Shown here piece by piece: positions 23,071 through 30,022 of a stretch of 39,713 nt of DNA. The stretch comes from JBOHNM01 sp050730675 (lineage in GTDB: Bacteria; Planctomycetota; Phycisphaerae; Phycisphaerales; UBA1924). Below the pieces are notes generated by a model, which ran no database searches, had not been told where the DNA came from, and saw only the letters and a program-made list of their open reading frames with translations. Within the stretch, counting starts at the first letter, position 1; each line of letters opens with the position of its first letter. The position numbers were made by a program, and so were the translations under genes. The DNA lies in contig JBOHNM010000015.1 of the NCBI GenBank assembly GCA_050730675.1, positions 1-39,713 of the forward strand, given 5' to 3'.

Positions 23071-23763
23071 ATGGCACAAGTATCACGCCAGCCTACCCAC
23101 CGCGCCAGAGGGGTATCGGGGAGCAATACCCACCCCTCGCCGCAGGCCGCCCCCCCCCAGGCCCCCCGGCTGCGGCCCACGGTCGTGTCGGTGGTGAAGG
23201 GCGTGCTGACCGTGGCGAAGCCGGGGGACGCACGGGTGAGCCGCAACGTCAAGAAGGGGTACGCGGAGGATGCGCTGGGCGCGCATTTCCACGAGATCGC
23301 CAAGCGCTTTGTGTGCGCGTGCATTTCCTCGGGGTGCACGCACGAGCAGATGAGCAAGGTGGCGGGCATGGCGAGCAAGACGCTGCTGGCCCATTGCCTG
23401 GAACCCAAGATGGACCGCAACTTCCGGTTCGTGCACCTGATGAAGTTGCTGGCGTGGGACCACGCCCCGCGGGCGGCGGTGCTCGAGGCGATGGGGGCGA
23501 TGGCCCGCGAGTGCGGCCTGGTGGTGTGCGAGCAGGCCGAGGCCGAGACCCCCGCGGCGGCGGTGCAGCACCTGGGGCTCGAGGCCAGCGACGTGGTGGG
23601 GAAGGTGAACAGCGAGATCCGCGCGGCGACGGCGCCGGGCTCGCCCGGGGGCGTGGGCCTGACGCCGGCGGAGGCGCGGCGGATCGCGGCCCGCGCCGGG
23701 GATGTGGCGGGCGTGGCCCACGGGATTGTGCGGGCGGCCGAAGAGGCGGCGCGGGGGAAGTAA
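23071..23763 (+). CDS. Hypothetical DNA-binding-like phage protein
   Basis: A 230-residue protein. ATG 23071 is set by GGAGG nine bases upstream. A Pro-rich start is followed by a helical core (YAEDALGAHFHEIAKRFVCACI, THEQMSKVAGMASKTLLAHCLE) with a plausible helix-turn-helix. The C-terminal region SDVVGKVNSEIRAATAPGSP...LTPAEARRIAARA recalls phage CII-type regulators (DUF/Phage_CII_CP76). That similarity is by eye and not certain. It is followed by an intergenic ACACAGAGGACACAGAG repeat. Confidence 0.6.
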   Translation: MAQVSRQPTHRARGVSGSNTHPSPQAAPPQAPRLRPTVVSVVKGVLTVAKPGDARVSRNVKKGYAEDALGAHFHEIAKRFVCACISSGCTHEQMSKVAGMASKTLLAHCLEPKMDRNFRFVHLMKLLAWDHAPRAAVLEAMGAMARECGLVVCEQAEAETPAAAVQHLGLEASDVVGKVNSEIRAATAPGSPGGVGLTPAEARRIAARAGDVAGVAHGIVRAAEEAARGK

Positions 23764-23781
23764 GGTGGGGCGGGAAGGCGG

Positions 23782-23802
23782 TTGTACACAGAGGACACAG
23801 AG
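23782..23802. repeat. Dispersed CACAGAGGACACAGAG repeat, copy 1
   Basis: The 21-base word at 23782-23802 recurs exactly at 25774-25794. Both lie between two element genes and are followed within about 30 bases by GAGAAAGGCGG and a start codon. CACAGAGG-type repeats are seen scattered through other environmental bacterial genomes; here it appears to sit in 5' leaders. Confidence 0.7.
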
Positions 23803-23824
23803 TTCACAGAGAAAGGCGGACACC

Positions 23825-24793
23825 ATGAGCGGAAAGAGCAATCGGCGGGCGGATAAGCAGGGCGGCAAGGCGCGGCGGAACATCGGCAACCGCAAGGCCC
23901 CGGGGAGGAAGCCGGCCAAGGTGGGGAAGGGCAAGGCGTTTGCGACGATCGATGATGATCCGTTCCCGCTGGAAACGCTCTGTGTGCTGAGCCATGGCGG
24001 GCACCAGGAGGGGGATTGCCAGCGGTGCTACCGCGAAGTGCTCGCGTTCCTGAGCGGTTCGCCGCACGGGACGAGCGGCGGAAACATCTCTCCGGTCGTC
24101 AGTGAGGTGGGGATCCGGCTGAACGACCGCATGACCGGCGAGGAACGCAACGAGTTCCTGAACCCGCTGCTCCGCCCGGCCCTGGGAACGCTCGGCACAG
24201 CGGAGCACGAGCAGACTCGGAAGTACATCGTGCAGGACTACGCGGTGCGGATGTTCGCCCCGTTCCGGCTGCGGCTGGCCGGACGCGATGACCTGGCCGA
24301 GAGGCTCGAGGCGCTCAAGCCCATCGCTGACGTAGAGACACTGCGCGCTGCACGCGAACTTACGGCACAGATACGTGCCGACGCCGCCGCCGCCGACGCC
24401 TACGACGCCTACGCCGCCGCCTACGCCTACGCCGCCTACGCCGCCGCCTACGCCGCCTACGCCGACGCCTACGCCGCCGCCGACGCCTACGCCGCCGCCG
24501 CCGCCGCCTACGCCTACGCCGCCTACGCCGACGCCTACGCCGCCTACGCCGCCTACGCCGCCGCCTCGCCCCGCCTCCTGCCCGCCCTTGCCCGCCTCCG
24601 CTCCGTCGCCGGCTGCGTCGTCGGCGGCGGCGTAGGCGTCGGCGGAGATATGTGCACGCCGAGCGAAGCGAGGCGGGCAGTGATGGCGATCGCGGCGAAG
24701 ATGCTCCGCGAGGTGATCAACGTGCACCGCGTGGCGCCGAAGTCGTGGGGACGTCCGCCGTCCAAACTTCCGTGCCTGGTCAAGGCGGCCTGA
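23825..24793 (+). CDS. Phage-type protein with Ala-Tyr low-complexity repeat
   Basis: A 322-residue protein starting after AGAAAGGCGG. The N-terminus is very basic (residues 1-40). A folded part has TLCVLSHGG, CQRCYREVLAFL and NDRMTGEERNEFLNPLLRPALGTLGTAEHEQTRKYIVQDYAVR, a pattern shared by proteins with alanine-rich tails of unknown role. Residues 185-250 consist of AYAAYADAYAA-type repeats from GCC, TAC and GAC codons. After this, the DNA turns into an inverted copy of the repeat (24622-24645), coding VVGGGVGVGGD, and a normal C-terminus follows (SEARRAVMAIAAKMLREVINVHR). Function unknown. Confidence 0.65.
   Translation: MSGKSNRRADKQGGKARRNIGNRKAPGRKPAKVGKGKAFATIDDDPFPLETLCVLSHGGHQEGDCQRCYREVLAFLSGSPHGTSGGNISPVVSEVGIRLNDRMTGEERNEFLNPLLRPALGTLGTAEHEQTRKYIVQDYAVRMFAPFRLRLAGRDDLAERLEALKPIADVETLRAARELTAQIRADAAAADAYDAYAAAYAYAAYAAAYAAYADAYAAADAYAAAAAAYAYAAYADAYAAYAAYAAASPRLLPALARLRSVAGCVVGGGVGVGGDMCTPSEARRAVMAIAAKMLREVINVHRVAPKSWGRPPSKLPCLVKAA
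24378..24645. repeat. GCC/TAC/GAC trinucleotide repeat with inverted end
   Basis: About 190 bases (24378-24570) consist almost only of GCC, TAC and GAC triplets. A perfect 24-bp inverted repeat joins 24477-24500 with 24622-24645, so the transcript can form a long hairpin. Slippage or inversion during replication would explain it. Confidence 0.8.
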
Positions 24794-24806
24794 ATTGGCG
24801 GGGAGC

Positions 24807-24829
24807 GCGAGGGGCGGCACGCCCCTCGC
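24807..24829. repeat. REP-like GC-rich palindrome, copy 1
   Basis: GCGAGGGGC and GCCCCTCGC form a perfect 9-bp stem with loop GGCAC, just after a gene end and followed by CATCGTG. Related copies are at 26096-26117, 28682-28702, about 29231-29258 and 34588-34609. Confidence 0.75.
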
Positions 24830-24851
24830 ATCGTGAAGCACGGAGGCGTGG

Positions 24852-25439
24852 ATGGGATTCAGGGAACGGATGGGGCTGATCGGTCGGGAGCATAGACCCA
24901 TGCAGGACAAGCACGGCAACACCATCATGGATGAGCGGGAGCACCTGCGGCAAGAGGTGGCGGGGCGGGGGGATCAGCCGGTGGTGAATCCGTTTGTGCC
25001 GAGCGGGTCGGCCGCGGCGACGTCGCTGGATGAGTTGGTGGCCGAGGCCCAGCGGGTAGACGCGAAGCTGCGCACCCAGGTGGCCCCGCAGCTGGAGCTG
25101 TGCAAGGCGCTGGCCGCGGCCGGTCAGCTGCTGGCGGACCTGGCCCCCGTCCTGACGGGGGTGGGGTGGGCGTGGCGGGCGGACTCGCACGGGCGGGCCT
25201 GGATGGAACGCGGCCACCGGCGCGTGTGCCTGTGTCTGGTGCCCAAGCGGAGCGGCGAGCCGGAGCACTGGTCGGTGTTCACGCACCTGCCGGGCGTGGT
25301 GGTGGAGGACGTCGGCCCCAGCTCGGTGCTGCGGCACCTGGTGCTGATGGCGGTGGGCCGGTGGAACACGCTCGAGATGGCGGGGCGGGCCGGGAGCCAT
25401 GCCCGGCCGGCGGGCGGCAGTGTGGACGTGGCGGCTTGA
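24852..25439 (+). CDS. Hypothetical protein
   Basis: A 195-residue protein of unknown function; GGAGG lies six bases before ATG 24852. It has a charged start, a central helical stretch (LDELVAEAQRVDAKLRTQVAPQLELCKALAAAGQLL) and a compact C-terminal part with WAWRADSHGRAWMERGHRRVCLCLVPKRSGEPEHWSVF. No membrane segment. It is one of several small genes in the same direction between the two methyltransferase-free ends of the element; neighbours are equally uncharacterised. Confidence 0.6.
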   Translation: MGFRERMGLIGREHRPMQDKHGNTIMDEREHLRQEVAGRGDQPVVNPFVPSGSAAATSLDELVAEAQRVDAKLRTQVAPQLELCKALAAAGQLLADLAPVLTGVGWAWRADSHGRAWMERGHRRVCLCLVPKRSGEPEHWSVFTHLPGVVVEDVGPSSVLRHLVLMAVGRWNTLEMAGRAGSHARPAGGSVDVAA

Positions 25440-25484
25440 CGGAGAAGGCACTGGGTCGGCCAAAGCGGCGAAAGGCACGGTTCT

Positions 25485-25766
25485 ATGGCGGCACGGGTGA
25501 TGAGTGTGGGTCATATGGGCGGGGGCGACACCTCCGAGGTGTCCTTCGGCCACAACGGGCGCATGGTCGGGATGGTGGTGGGCGTGGGCGGCTGGAGCGT
25601 GCCGCTGGCGTTCCTCAGCCTGACCGATGCGCGGGTGGCCAAGAAGGAACTGGAGCGGGCGATCGAACGGGCGGAAGCGGAGGCGGTGGGGACGGCGGTG
25701 GATGAGGAGCGGCACCCGCCGGCGCCGCAGCCGGCGAGCGACTCGGCGGCGGGAAGGCCGCCGTAA
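25485..25766 (+). CDS. Hypothetical protein
   Basis: A 93-residue protein with a beta-rich Gly-Met-Val start (VGHMGGGDTSEVSFGHNGRMVGMVVGVGGWSVPLAF) and a charged helix (VAKKELERAIERAEAEAV), ending in a Pro-rich tail. High third-position GC supports this frame. No family recognised. Confidence 0.5.
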   Translation: MAARVMSVGHMGGGDTSEVSFGHNGRMVGMVVGVGGWSVPLAFLSLTDARVAKKELERAIERAEAEAVGTAVDEERHPPAPQPASDSAAGRPP

Positions 25767-25773
25767 TGCGGGT

Positions 25774-25794
25774 TTGTACACAGAGGACACAGAG
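25774..25794. repeat. Dispersed CACAGAGGACACAGAG repeat, copy 2
   Basis: Exact copy of 23782-23802, again between genes and again followed by a GAGAAAGGCGG ribosome-site-like word before the next start. Confidence 0.7.
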
Positions 25795-25833
25795 CAACAC
25801 AGAGTCAAGGCAGTGAGAAAGGCGGGCAGGGTG

Positions 25834-26085
25834 ATGCGGTTTCAGCGGACACGGGCGGCGTTGGAGGTCACGCGGAAAGCCACCGCGGAATACCACGAGG
25901 CGATCAAGCGAGAGTTCCGCAAGGGGCTCAAGGTGTCATGGATGCACGGTCGGCACGAACGCAGAGGCGTAGTGGTCGACAGGGATGGCGGCGAACGCGT
26001 GCTTGTGCAGACGTCCGCCACAAACAAGATGGTCTGGATCAACGTGTGGAATTTGCTGCGGTTCGACGCTTTGGGCAGGGATTGA
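25834..26085 (+). CDS. Small hypothetical protein
   Basis: An 83-residue basic protein. After a helical start (TRAALEVTRKATAEYHEAIKREFR) comes a short beta region (GLKVSWMHGRHERRGVVVDRDGGERVLVQT) that could be an SH3-like or KOW-type fold, by eye only. ATG 25834 is taken; GTG 25831 and 25813 are alternatives. The gap from 26086 to 26345 that follows holds a REP-like palindrome and GGCACTGGGC repeats but no gene. Confidence 0.55.
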   Translation: MRFQRTRAALEVTRKATAEYHEAIKREFRKGLKVSWMHGRHERRGVVVDRDGGERVLVQTSATNKMVWINVWNLLRFDALGRD

Positions 26086-26095
26086 TCGGCGGGGT

Positions 26096-26117
26096 TGCAG
26101 GGGGCACGCCCCCTGCA
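26096..26117. repeat. REP-like GC-rich palindrome, copy 2
   Basis: TGCAGGGGGC and GCCCCCTGCA form a perfect 10-bp stem with a 2-base loop, 10 bases after a stop codon. Confidence 0.75.
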
Positions 26118-26289
26118 CAGTGATGTGATGGGGTGAAGGACCACGTAGGCGCTGAGTGTTCAGCGTCGGCCCGGCTGGTTGGGTGACCATCAAGCGTGAT
26201 TTTTTCGAGGCATGTAAGCCAGAAAGTTTCACGAATGAGAAATCGAAACAAACCCGACCGGTGCGGGCCGGAGTTGAAAGAGGCGGGAA

Positions 26290-26318
26290 GGCACTGGGCA
26301 TTGGGCACTGGGCATCAG
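26290..26318. repeat. GGCACTGGGC tandem repeat
   Basis: GGCACTGGGCATT is followed by GGGCACTGGGCATC, a tandem of about 14 bases. The related GCACTGGGCACTGG occurs at 22845-22858 within a gene end. It lies in the leader of the next gene. Confidence 0.6.
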
Positions 26319-26345
26319 GGAAAGCCAACAGACAGGAGCACGGAT

Positions 26346-26729
26346 ATGCGGACGGCACTTGGATTGGACACGCTGAACATCCTGGACGATGGACGGCTGG
26401 TCAGAGCGTTTGAGGTGGAGTTGAAGCGGCTGGTGCAGGATTGCGTGGACCGGCCCGGGGACGCCAACGTGCGCAAGCTCACGATGGAGCTGACGCTGAC
26501 GCCCCAGCAGGAGGCCGACGGGTCGTGCGAATTGGCGACGGCCGAGGTGGCGATGATCGGCAAGATCCCGCCGCGGCGGAGCAAGTCGTACCAGGTGGCG
26601 GTGACGCCCAACGGCAAGGCGATCATCAATCCCGCCAACAACACCAATATCGCCCAGGGGACGCTGGACGAGCTGAACGACAATATGGACCGCGGCAACG
26701 GCGAAGGAAAGAAGCCGAAGCCGGGCTGA
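26346..26729 (+). CDS. Conserved phage hypothetical protein
   Basis: A 127-residue protein of a type I have seen repeatedly in phages next to a YfdQ/DUF2303-like gene. Its pattern is LNILDDGRLVRAFEVELKRLVQDCVDRPGDANVRKLTMEL, then a beta-rich part with VAMIGKIPPRRSKSYQVAV and TLDELND near the end. ATG 26346 is the first start in frame with coding-like sequence. The role is unknown; the placement with the following gene supports a pair that works together. Confidence 0.7.
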   Translation: MRTALGLDTLNILDDGRLVRAFEVELKRLVQDCVDRPGDANVRKLTMELTLTPQQEADGSCELATAEVAMIGKIPPRRSKSYQVAVTPNGKAIINPANNTNIAQGTLDELNDNMDRGNGEGKKPKPG

Positions 26730-26877
26730 ACGCACACCACGGAAGAGAGCCGGCGGGGATGCGACGCGACAACCTCCCTGACCCGCCGAGCACACACCAC
26801 CACCGATCCCCGCTTGACGGCGGGGCCGGGATTTCCGCCGCCGCGTTGGCGGCATCGCACTCAAGAAAGGACGCGGT

Positions 26878-27756
26878 ATGGACCAATTGAAAGACGCGGC
26901 GCAGTTTCTGTTTGACAAGGGCCACGCGAGCAACGCCAAGCCCATCACGATCCCGATCACGCAGGACACCGACGGCCGGTACCTGCTGGTGGACTCGGCC
27001 GGCAAGCACGAGGTGGTGATCCCGCAGATCCGCCCGCGCCAGTACCAGGCCAAGAGCCTGGACGCGGTGGTGGACCTGGTGAACCACTTTGCCGAGCGGC
27101 TGGGACCGGCGGCGCCGGCACGCGCGGACGGCACCGCGGCGCAGGAGATGGACCGCAAGGCGGGCCGCATCTTTGTGTGGATCGGCGGTGAGGCGATCAC
27201 GGTGCTGCTGGACGAGGGGAACCGCCGCGAGCGGGTGAGCTTTGCCCTGAGCCTGTCCAAGGGGTTCGAGTTGCTCACGGCGTTCGGCGAGGCGGACGAG
27301 AAGGATGAGCCCGAATCCCACAAGCAAAAGGAATTCATCGACCTGCTGCGGCGGCAGATCAACGGCATGTACGCGCCGGGGGACATCATCACCCAGGTCC
27401 GTGGGATCAAGTTCGCGCGGAACGAGCAGGGCCAGAGCCAGGTGGCGACGGGGCGCGAGAGCATGGGGGCGAGCGTCGAGGCTTCGCTGGTGGGGGCCGA
27501 TAGTTTCCCCGACGACCTGCTGGTGAACGTGCCCGTCTATGACAACGTGCGCGACGAGGTGGGCCGGCTCTACATCCAGCCTGTGGACTGCTGCCTGGAC
27601 ATCAACCTGGTCAAGCAGACGTTCATGTTGCGGCCCAAGGCGGGGGTGATCGAGATGTGCCGCCAGGTGGTGGACTCCACGCTGCGGGCGGTGATCACCG
27701 AGCGGACCAAGGCGTGGGCCGACCGCGTGTTTGTGTTCTGCGGCAAGCCCGAGTAA
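26878..27756 (+). CDS. Phage protein, possibly YfdQ/DUF2303-like
   Basis: A 292-residue cytosolic protein with AAAGGA before the ATG. The order of motifs (IRPRQYQAKSLDAVVDLVNHF, RIFVWIGGEAITVLLDEGNRRERVSFALS, HKQKEFIDLLRRQINGMY, then a beta-rich C-terminal half with LLVNVPVYDNV and LYIQPVDCCLDINLVKQTFML) resembles DUF2303 proteins of phages. I could not check this. DUF2303 proteins have no established function; they are commonly encoded in early regions with recombination genes. The preceding 148 bases include a CCCGC/GCGGG hairpin but no gene. Confidence 0.7.
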   Translation: MDQLKDAAQFLFDKGHASNAKPITIPITQDTDGRYLLVDSAGKHEVVIPQIRPRQYQAKSLDAVVDLVNHFAERLGPAAPARADGTAAQEMDRKAGRIFVWIGGEAITVLLDEGNRRERVSFALSLSKGFELLTAFGEADEKDEPESHKQKEFIDLLRRQINGMYAPGDIITQVRGIKFARNEQGQSQVATGRESMGASVEASLVGADSFPDDLLVNVPVYDNVRDEVGRLYIQPVDCCLDINLVKQTFMLRPKAGVIEMCRQVVDSTLRAVITERTKAWADRVFVFCGKPE

Positions 27757-27829
27757 TCAGACTCTCCTCCGCCCGGCGGCGCCGAGAGGCGCGGCCTGGC
27801 ATTGCCTCAACGCACAGGAGTGGTTCAGT

Positions 27830-28021
27830 ATGAACGATGAGCTTTGGTATCGCGGGGCGGAGAGCACGGACAGCAGGATCGTCCTGCACAGGGTGAAGCT
27901 GGTCCCCAATGGCGAGACCGACAGACAGGGCCGCGTGCCGGTGGCATTCGCCGATGGCACGCAGGACTGGGTGCCGCGCGGTCAGCTGTTCGCCACCAAG
28001 GCTGAGGCGGTCGGGGTCTGA
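27830..28021 (+). CDS. Small hypothetical protein
   Basis: A 63-residue protein with CAGGAG upstream. It appears beta-rich (DSRIVLHRVKLVPNGETDRQGRVPVAFADGTQDWVPRGQLF), perhaps a small SH3-like barrel. No family recognised. A terminator follows about 85 bases later. Confidence 0.6.
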   Translation: MNDELWYRGAESTDSRIVLHRVKLVPNGETDRQGRVPVAFADGTQDWVPRGQLFATKAEAVGV

Positions 28022-28106
28022 TGATGCACAGGCGTGACGCGAGCACGAGGCAGCGGGCGCCGCCTGGCGGGGCGGTGTTTCCTCCGCGATGGATCATCTT
28101 CTTCCG

Positions 28107-28140
28107 CGTGCCGCCGGCCCATCGGCTGGCGGCACGTTTT
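28107..28140 (+). terminator. Rho-independent terminator
   Basis: CGTGCCGCC (28107-28115) pairs with GGCGGCACG (28128-28136), a perfect 9-bp stem with a further GCC/GGC inside, followed by TTTT. Confidence 0.75.
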
Positions 28141-28182
28141 CGGGTGACGGGGCAGAGACAACGACTAAGAAAGGCGGGCGGT

Positions 28183-28668
28183 ATGGCGAGTGTTCTTCAA
28201 GTGTGGGTAACCGAGTTGAGTCTGATGCAGCAGAGCGTGCTGATTGCGGCGGTGCGCGGGCCGGACGGGATCAAGAAAGACCACGTCGCCAAGGTGCTCT
28301 GCCGGTTCCTTCGGCGGTCGTTCCTTATCAGCGCGTTTGAGGGGCACGCTCTGCTGAGCCCCGATGAGCCGGGCGGCGGGAGCTTTACCGGCCCGTGTTC
28401 ATGGCCGGGGGGGATCACTGCGGCGCTTGACGAATACCTGCGGTGCGTGGACGAACTGCCGCACCACTTTCAGCTGCACCTGATGCACGCCGCCGAGATC
28501 CTCGGATACAAGCACCCCAACCCGATGGTGGGGGAGTGGTGGCACAGCTGCTATCTGCGGCTGGTGAATGACCTGCACCTTCAGCCCGAGAGCGAGGCGG
28601 TTATGGACAAGCGGCTCGGTGATCGTGAGGGAGATTGGCGGTCCGCTGAAGAGGTGGTCGCCCGTTGA
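28183..28668 (+). CDS. Conserved phage hypothetical protein
   Basis: A 161-residue protein of a kind common in phages of high-GC and proteobacterial hosts. Its pattern includes LMQQSVLIAAVRGPDGIKKDH, KVLCRFLRRSFLISAF, GGGSFTGPCSW, EYLRCVDELPHHFQLHLMHAAEILGYKHP and WWHSCYLRLVNDLHLQPESEAVMDKRLGD. ATG 28183 is preferred over the longer frame starting at 28021, because it follows AAAGGCGGGCGG and the conserved region begins here. No function is known. Confidence 0.75.
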   Translation: MASVLQVWVTELSLMQQSVLIAAVRGPDGIKKDHVAKVLCRFLRRSFLISAFEGHALLSPDEPGGGSFTGPCSWPGGITAALDEYLRCVDELPHHFQLHLMHAAEILGYKHPNPMVGEWWHSCYLRLVNDLHLQPESEAVMDKRLGDREGDWRSAEEVVAR

Positions 28669-28681
28669 CACTCGGCGGGGG

Positions 28682-28702
28682 TGCGGGGGCGGCGGCCCCT
28701 GC
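28682..28702. repeat. REP-like GC-rich palindrome, copy 3
   Basis: TGCGGGGGC and GCCCCTGCA pair around GGCG (one mismatch) 13 bases after a gene end; a CATCGTGGAGCAC follows, as after copy 1. Confidence 0.65.
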
Positions 28703-28775
28703 ATCGTGGAGCACACCAGCGTGGAATGTAGCGGTTCGGTCCAGTGGGTTGGCACACGTGGAGGCACAGACGTAT

Positions 28776-29495
28776 ATGTATGCGGCACTCTTTATCGCGG
28801 GGTTGGTGGTCGGGGCGCTGGTGATGTTCGTGGTGTTTGTGTGCGTGGCCGGGCGGGCGGAAGCCCCGCCGGTGGACCCGGGGCCGTTGGGTGAGGACGC
28901 GCCGGCGGCCGATCGGTTCCGGCCGGATCCGCACGTGTACACCGGGGACGGGTGGCTGGTCATGCGGCGGGAGAACCTGTACACGATGCACATCACTCGG
29001 GATGGATTTCCCATTGTTGGGTGCGGCGTGCTTTCGGTGAACGCGGAGGATTGCGACCCCGAAGATCCGGGCGCTTTGGTGAGGGTGCGGACCGAGGACG
29101 GTGATGAATTCAGCACGTACAGCTGGAACCTCTATGGGACGCGCGAGGCCGCGGAAGCGGATAGGGCGGCGGGGATCGTTGGCGATGCCGAGCTGCGTGC
29201 GATTGCGAGAGGTGACATTTGTGCGGGGGGTGCGGGGGGCGGCAGCCCACCCGCCCGAGCAACGGGTGCCCTGATGGTTGAAGGTGTGCCGGTGAGGCGG
29301 GGGATGCATGGCCTGGTGTGCGAGGGGTGCGGGGAGACAGTCTGCGATGTCACGGCGCGCTGGGCCGGGATCGCTATCGGCAGCCCGTCGGACAAATGTG
29401 CCGTGTGCCAACCGTGGCGGCAACGCATCAACGCGATACACATGGCGAACATGTACAAGGCCGTTCGCGTGGACGGGACGGTGGTGCAATCATGA
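28776..29495 (+). CDS. Membrane-anchored hypothetical protein with zinc-like cysteine cluster
   Basis: A 239-residue protein. ATG 28776 follows GGAGG. One N-terminal transmembrane helix (MYAALFIAGLVVGALVMFVVFV) is followed by a soluble domain with a beta-rich part (YTGDGWLVMRRENLYTMHI, VRVRTEDGDEFSTYSWNLYG). A C-terminal segment has CEGCGETVCDVTA and CAVCQPW, which could bind zinc. An in-frame GC-rich REP-like block at about 29231-29258 gives AGGAGGGSPPAR between these parts, so the C-terminal part may once have been a separate gene starting at ATG 29274. The stop overlaps the ASCH start (ATGA). Confidence 0.55.
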   Translation: MYAALFIAGLVVGALVMFVVFVCVAGRAEAPPVDPGPLGEDAPAADRFRPDPHVYTGDGWLVMRRENLYTMHITRDGFPIVGCGVLSVNAEDCDPEDPGALVRVRTEDGDEFSTYSWNLYGTREAAEADRAAGIVGDAELRAIARGDICAGGAGGGSPPARATGALMVEGVPVRRGMHGLVCEGCGETVCDVTARWAGIAIGSPSDKCAVCQPWRQRINAIHMANMYKAVRVDGTVVQS

Positions 29496-30022
29496 GAGCG
29501 CTGGGCATTCAACAACCCTGGGCGTACACGATCCTGCCGACCGGCCTGGTGGTGGCGGGTGTGGGGGGGCAGGTGGAGGGCCCCAAGTGCATCGAGAACC
29601 GGACCTGGGGCGAGGGGTTTGTGGGGCCGCTGCTCGTGCTGGCCAGCCGGTCGCTGAGCCGGGACACCAAAGACCTGCGGGCGTGGTTCGCCGAGTACCT
29701 CCCTGAGTTTGTGCTGCCGGCCAAGGGGACGTACCCCACGGGGTGCATCGTCGGCGCCGTGTACGTGGCGACCACCACGCGCTCGAGCGGCCATGCGATG
29801 AGCAGCACCGGGCGGCCGGGCGGCGGGGCGGACCAGGCGAAGTTCTGCGATTGCCTGGCGGGCACGGTGTACTGGGCGATGAAGGACAAGGTGGTGTTTG
29901 AGCGGCCGATCCCCTGGCGCGGTGAGCTGAAGCTGTTTGACGTTCCGCTGCGGGTGGTTGAGGACCAGCTGGCGGGGTGGAAGTGGCTCGGGGTGGCGCG
30001 GGAGAGGGAGGGGATGCGGTGA
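29492..30022 (+). CDS. ASCH domain protein
   Basis: A 176-residue protein of the ASCH (PUA-like) superfamily: MRALGIQQPWAYTIL at the start, the KCIENRTWGEGFVGPLLVLAS core and TGCIVGAVYVATTT, the typical order of the family. ASCH proteins bind nucleic acids and some (YqfB) are N4-acetylcytidine amidohydrolases, so modified-nucleotide recognition is possible. Position directly before two DNA methyltransferases is suggestive. The start overlaps the previous stop (ATGA) and the stop overlaps the next start (GTGA). Confidence 0.8.
   Translation: MRALGIQQPWAYTILPTGLVVAGVGGQVEGPKCIENRTWGEGFVGPLLVLASRSLSRDTKDLRAWFAEYLPEFVLPAKGTYPTGCIVGAVYVATTTRSSGHAMSSTGRPGGGADQAKFCDCLAGTVYWAMKDKVVFERPIPWRGELKLFDVPLRVVEDQLAGWKWLGVAREREGMR

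Noticed and set aside
21174..23807. 877-codon antisense open frame
   Set aside because: It runs against at least three rightward genes with ribosome sites and overlaps. Long antisense frames are expected at this GC content.
24378..24570. CRISPR array
   Set aside because: The repetition is a simple triplet run without unique spacers. No cas gene is present anywhere in the window.
24375..24635. Proline-threonine repeat open frame
   Set aside because: It is the +1 reading of the GCC/TAC run coding the Ala-Tyr repeat. The other frame is part of a longer gene with recognisable N- and C-terminal parts.
26229..27464. Long minus-strand open frames through 26-28 kb and 35.9-38.0 kb
   Set aside because: These are mirror frames of clear rightward genes (phage protein pair and helicase) and show no domain content.
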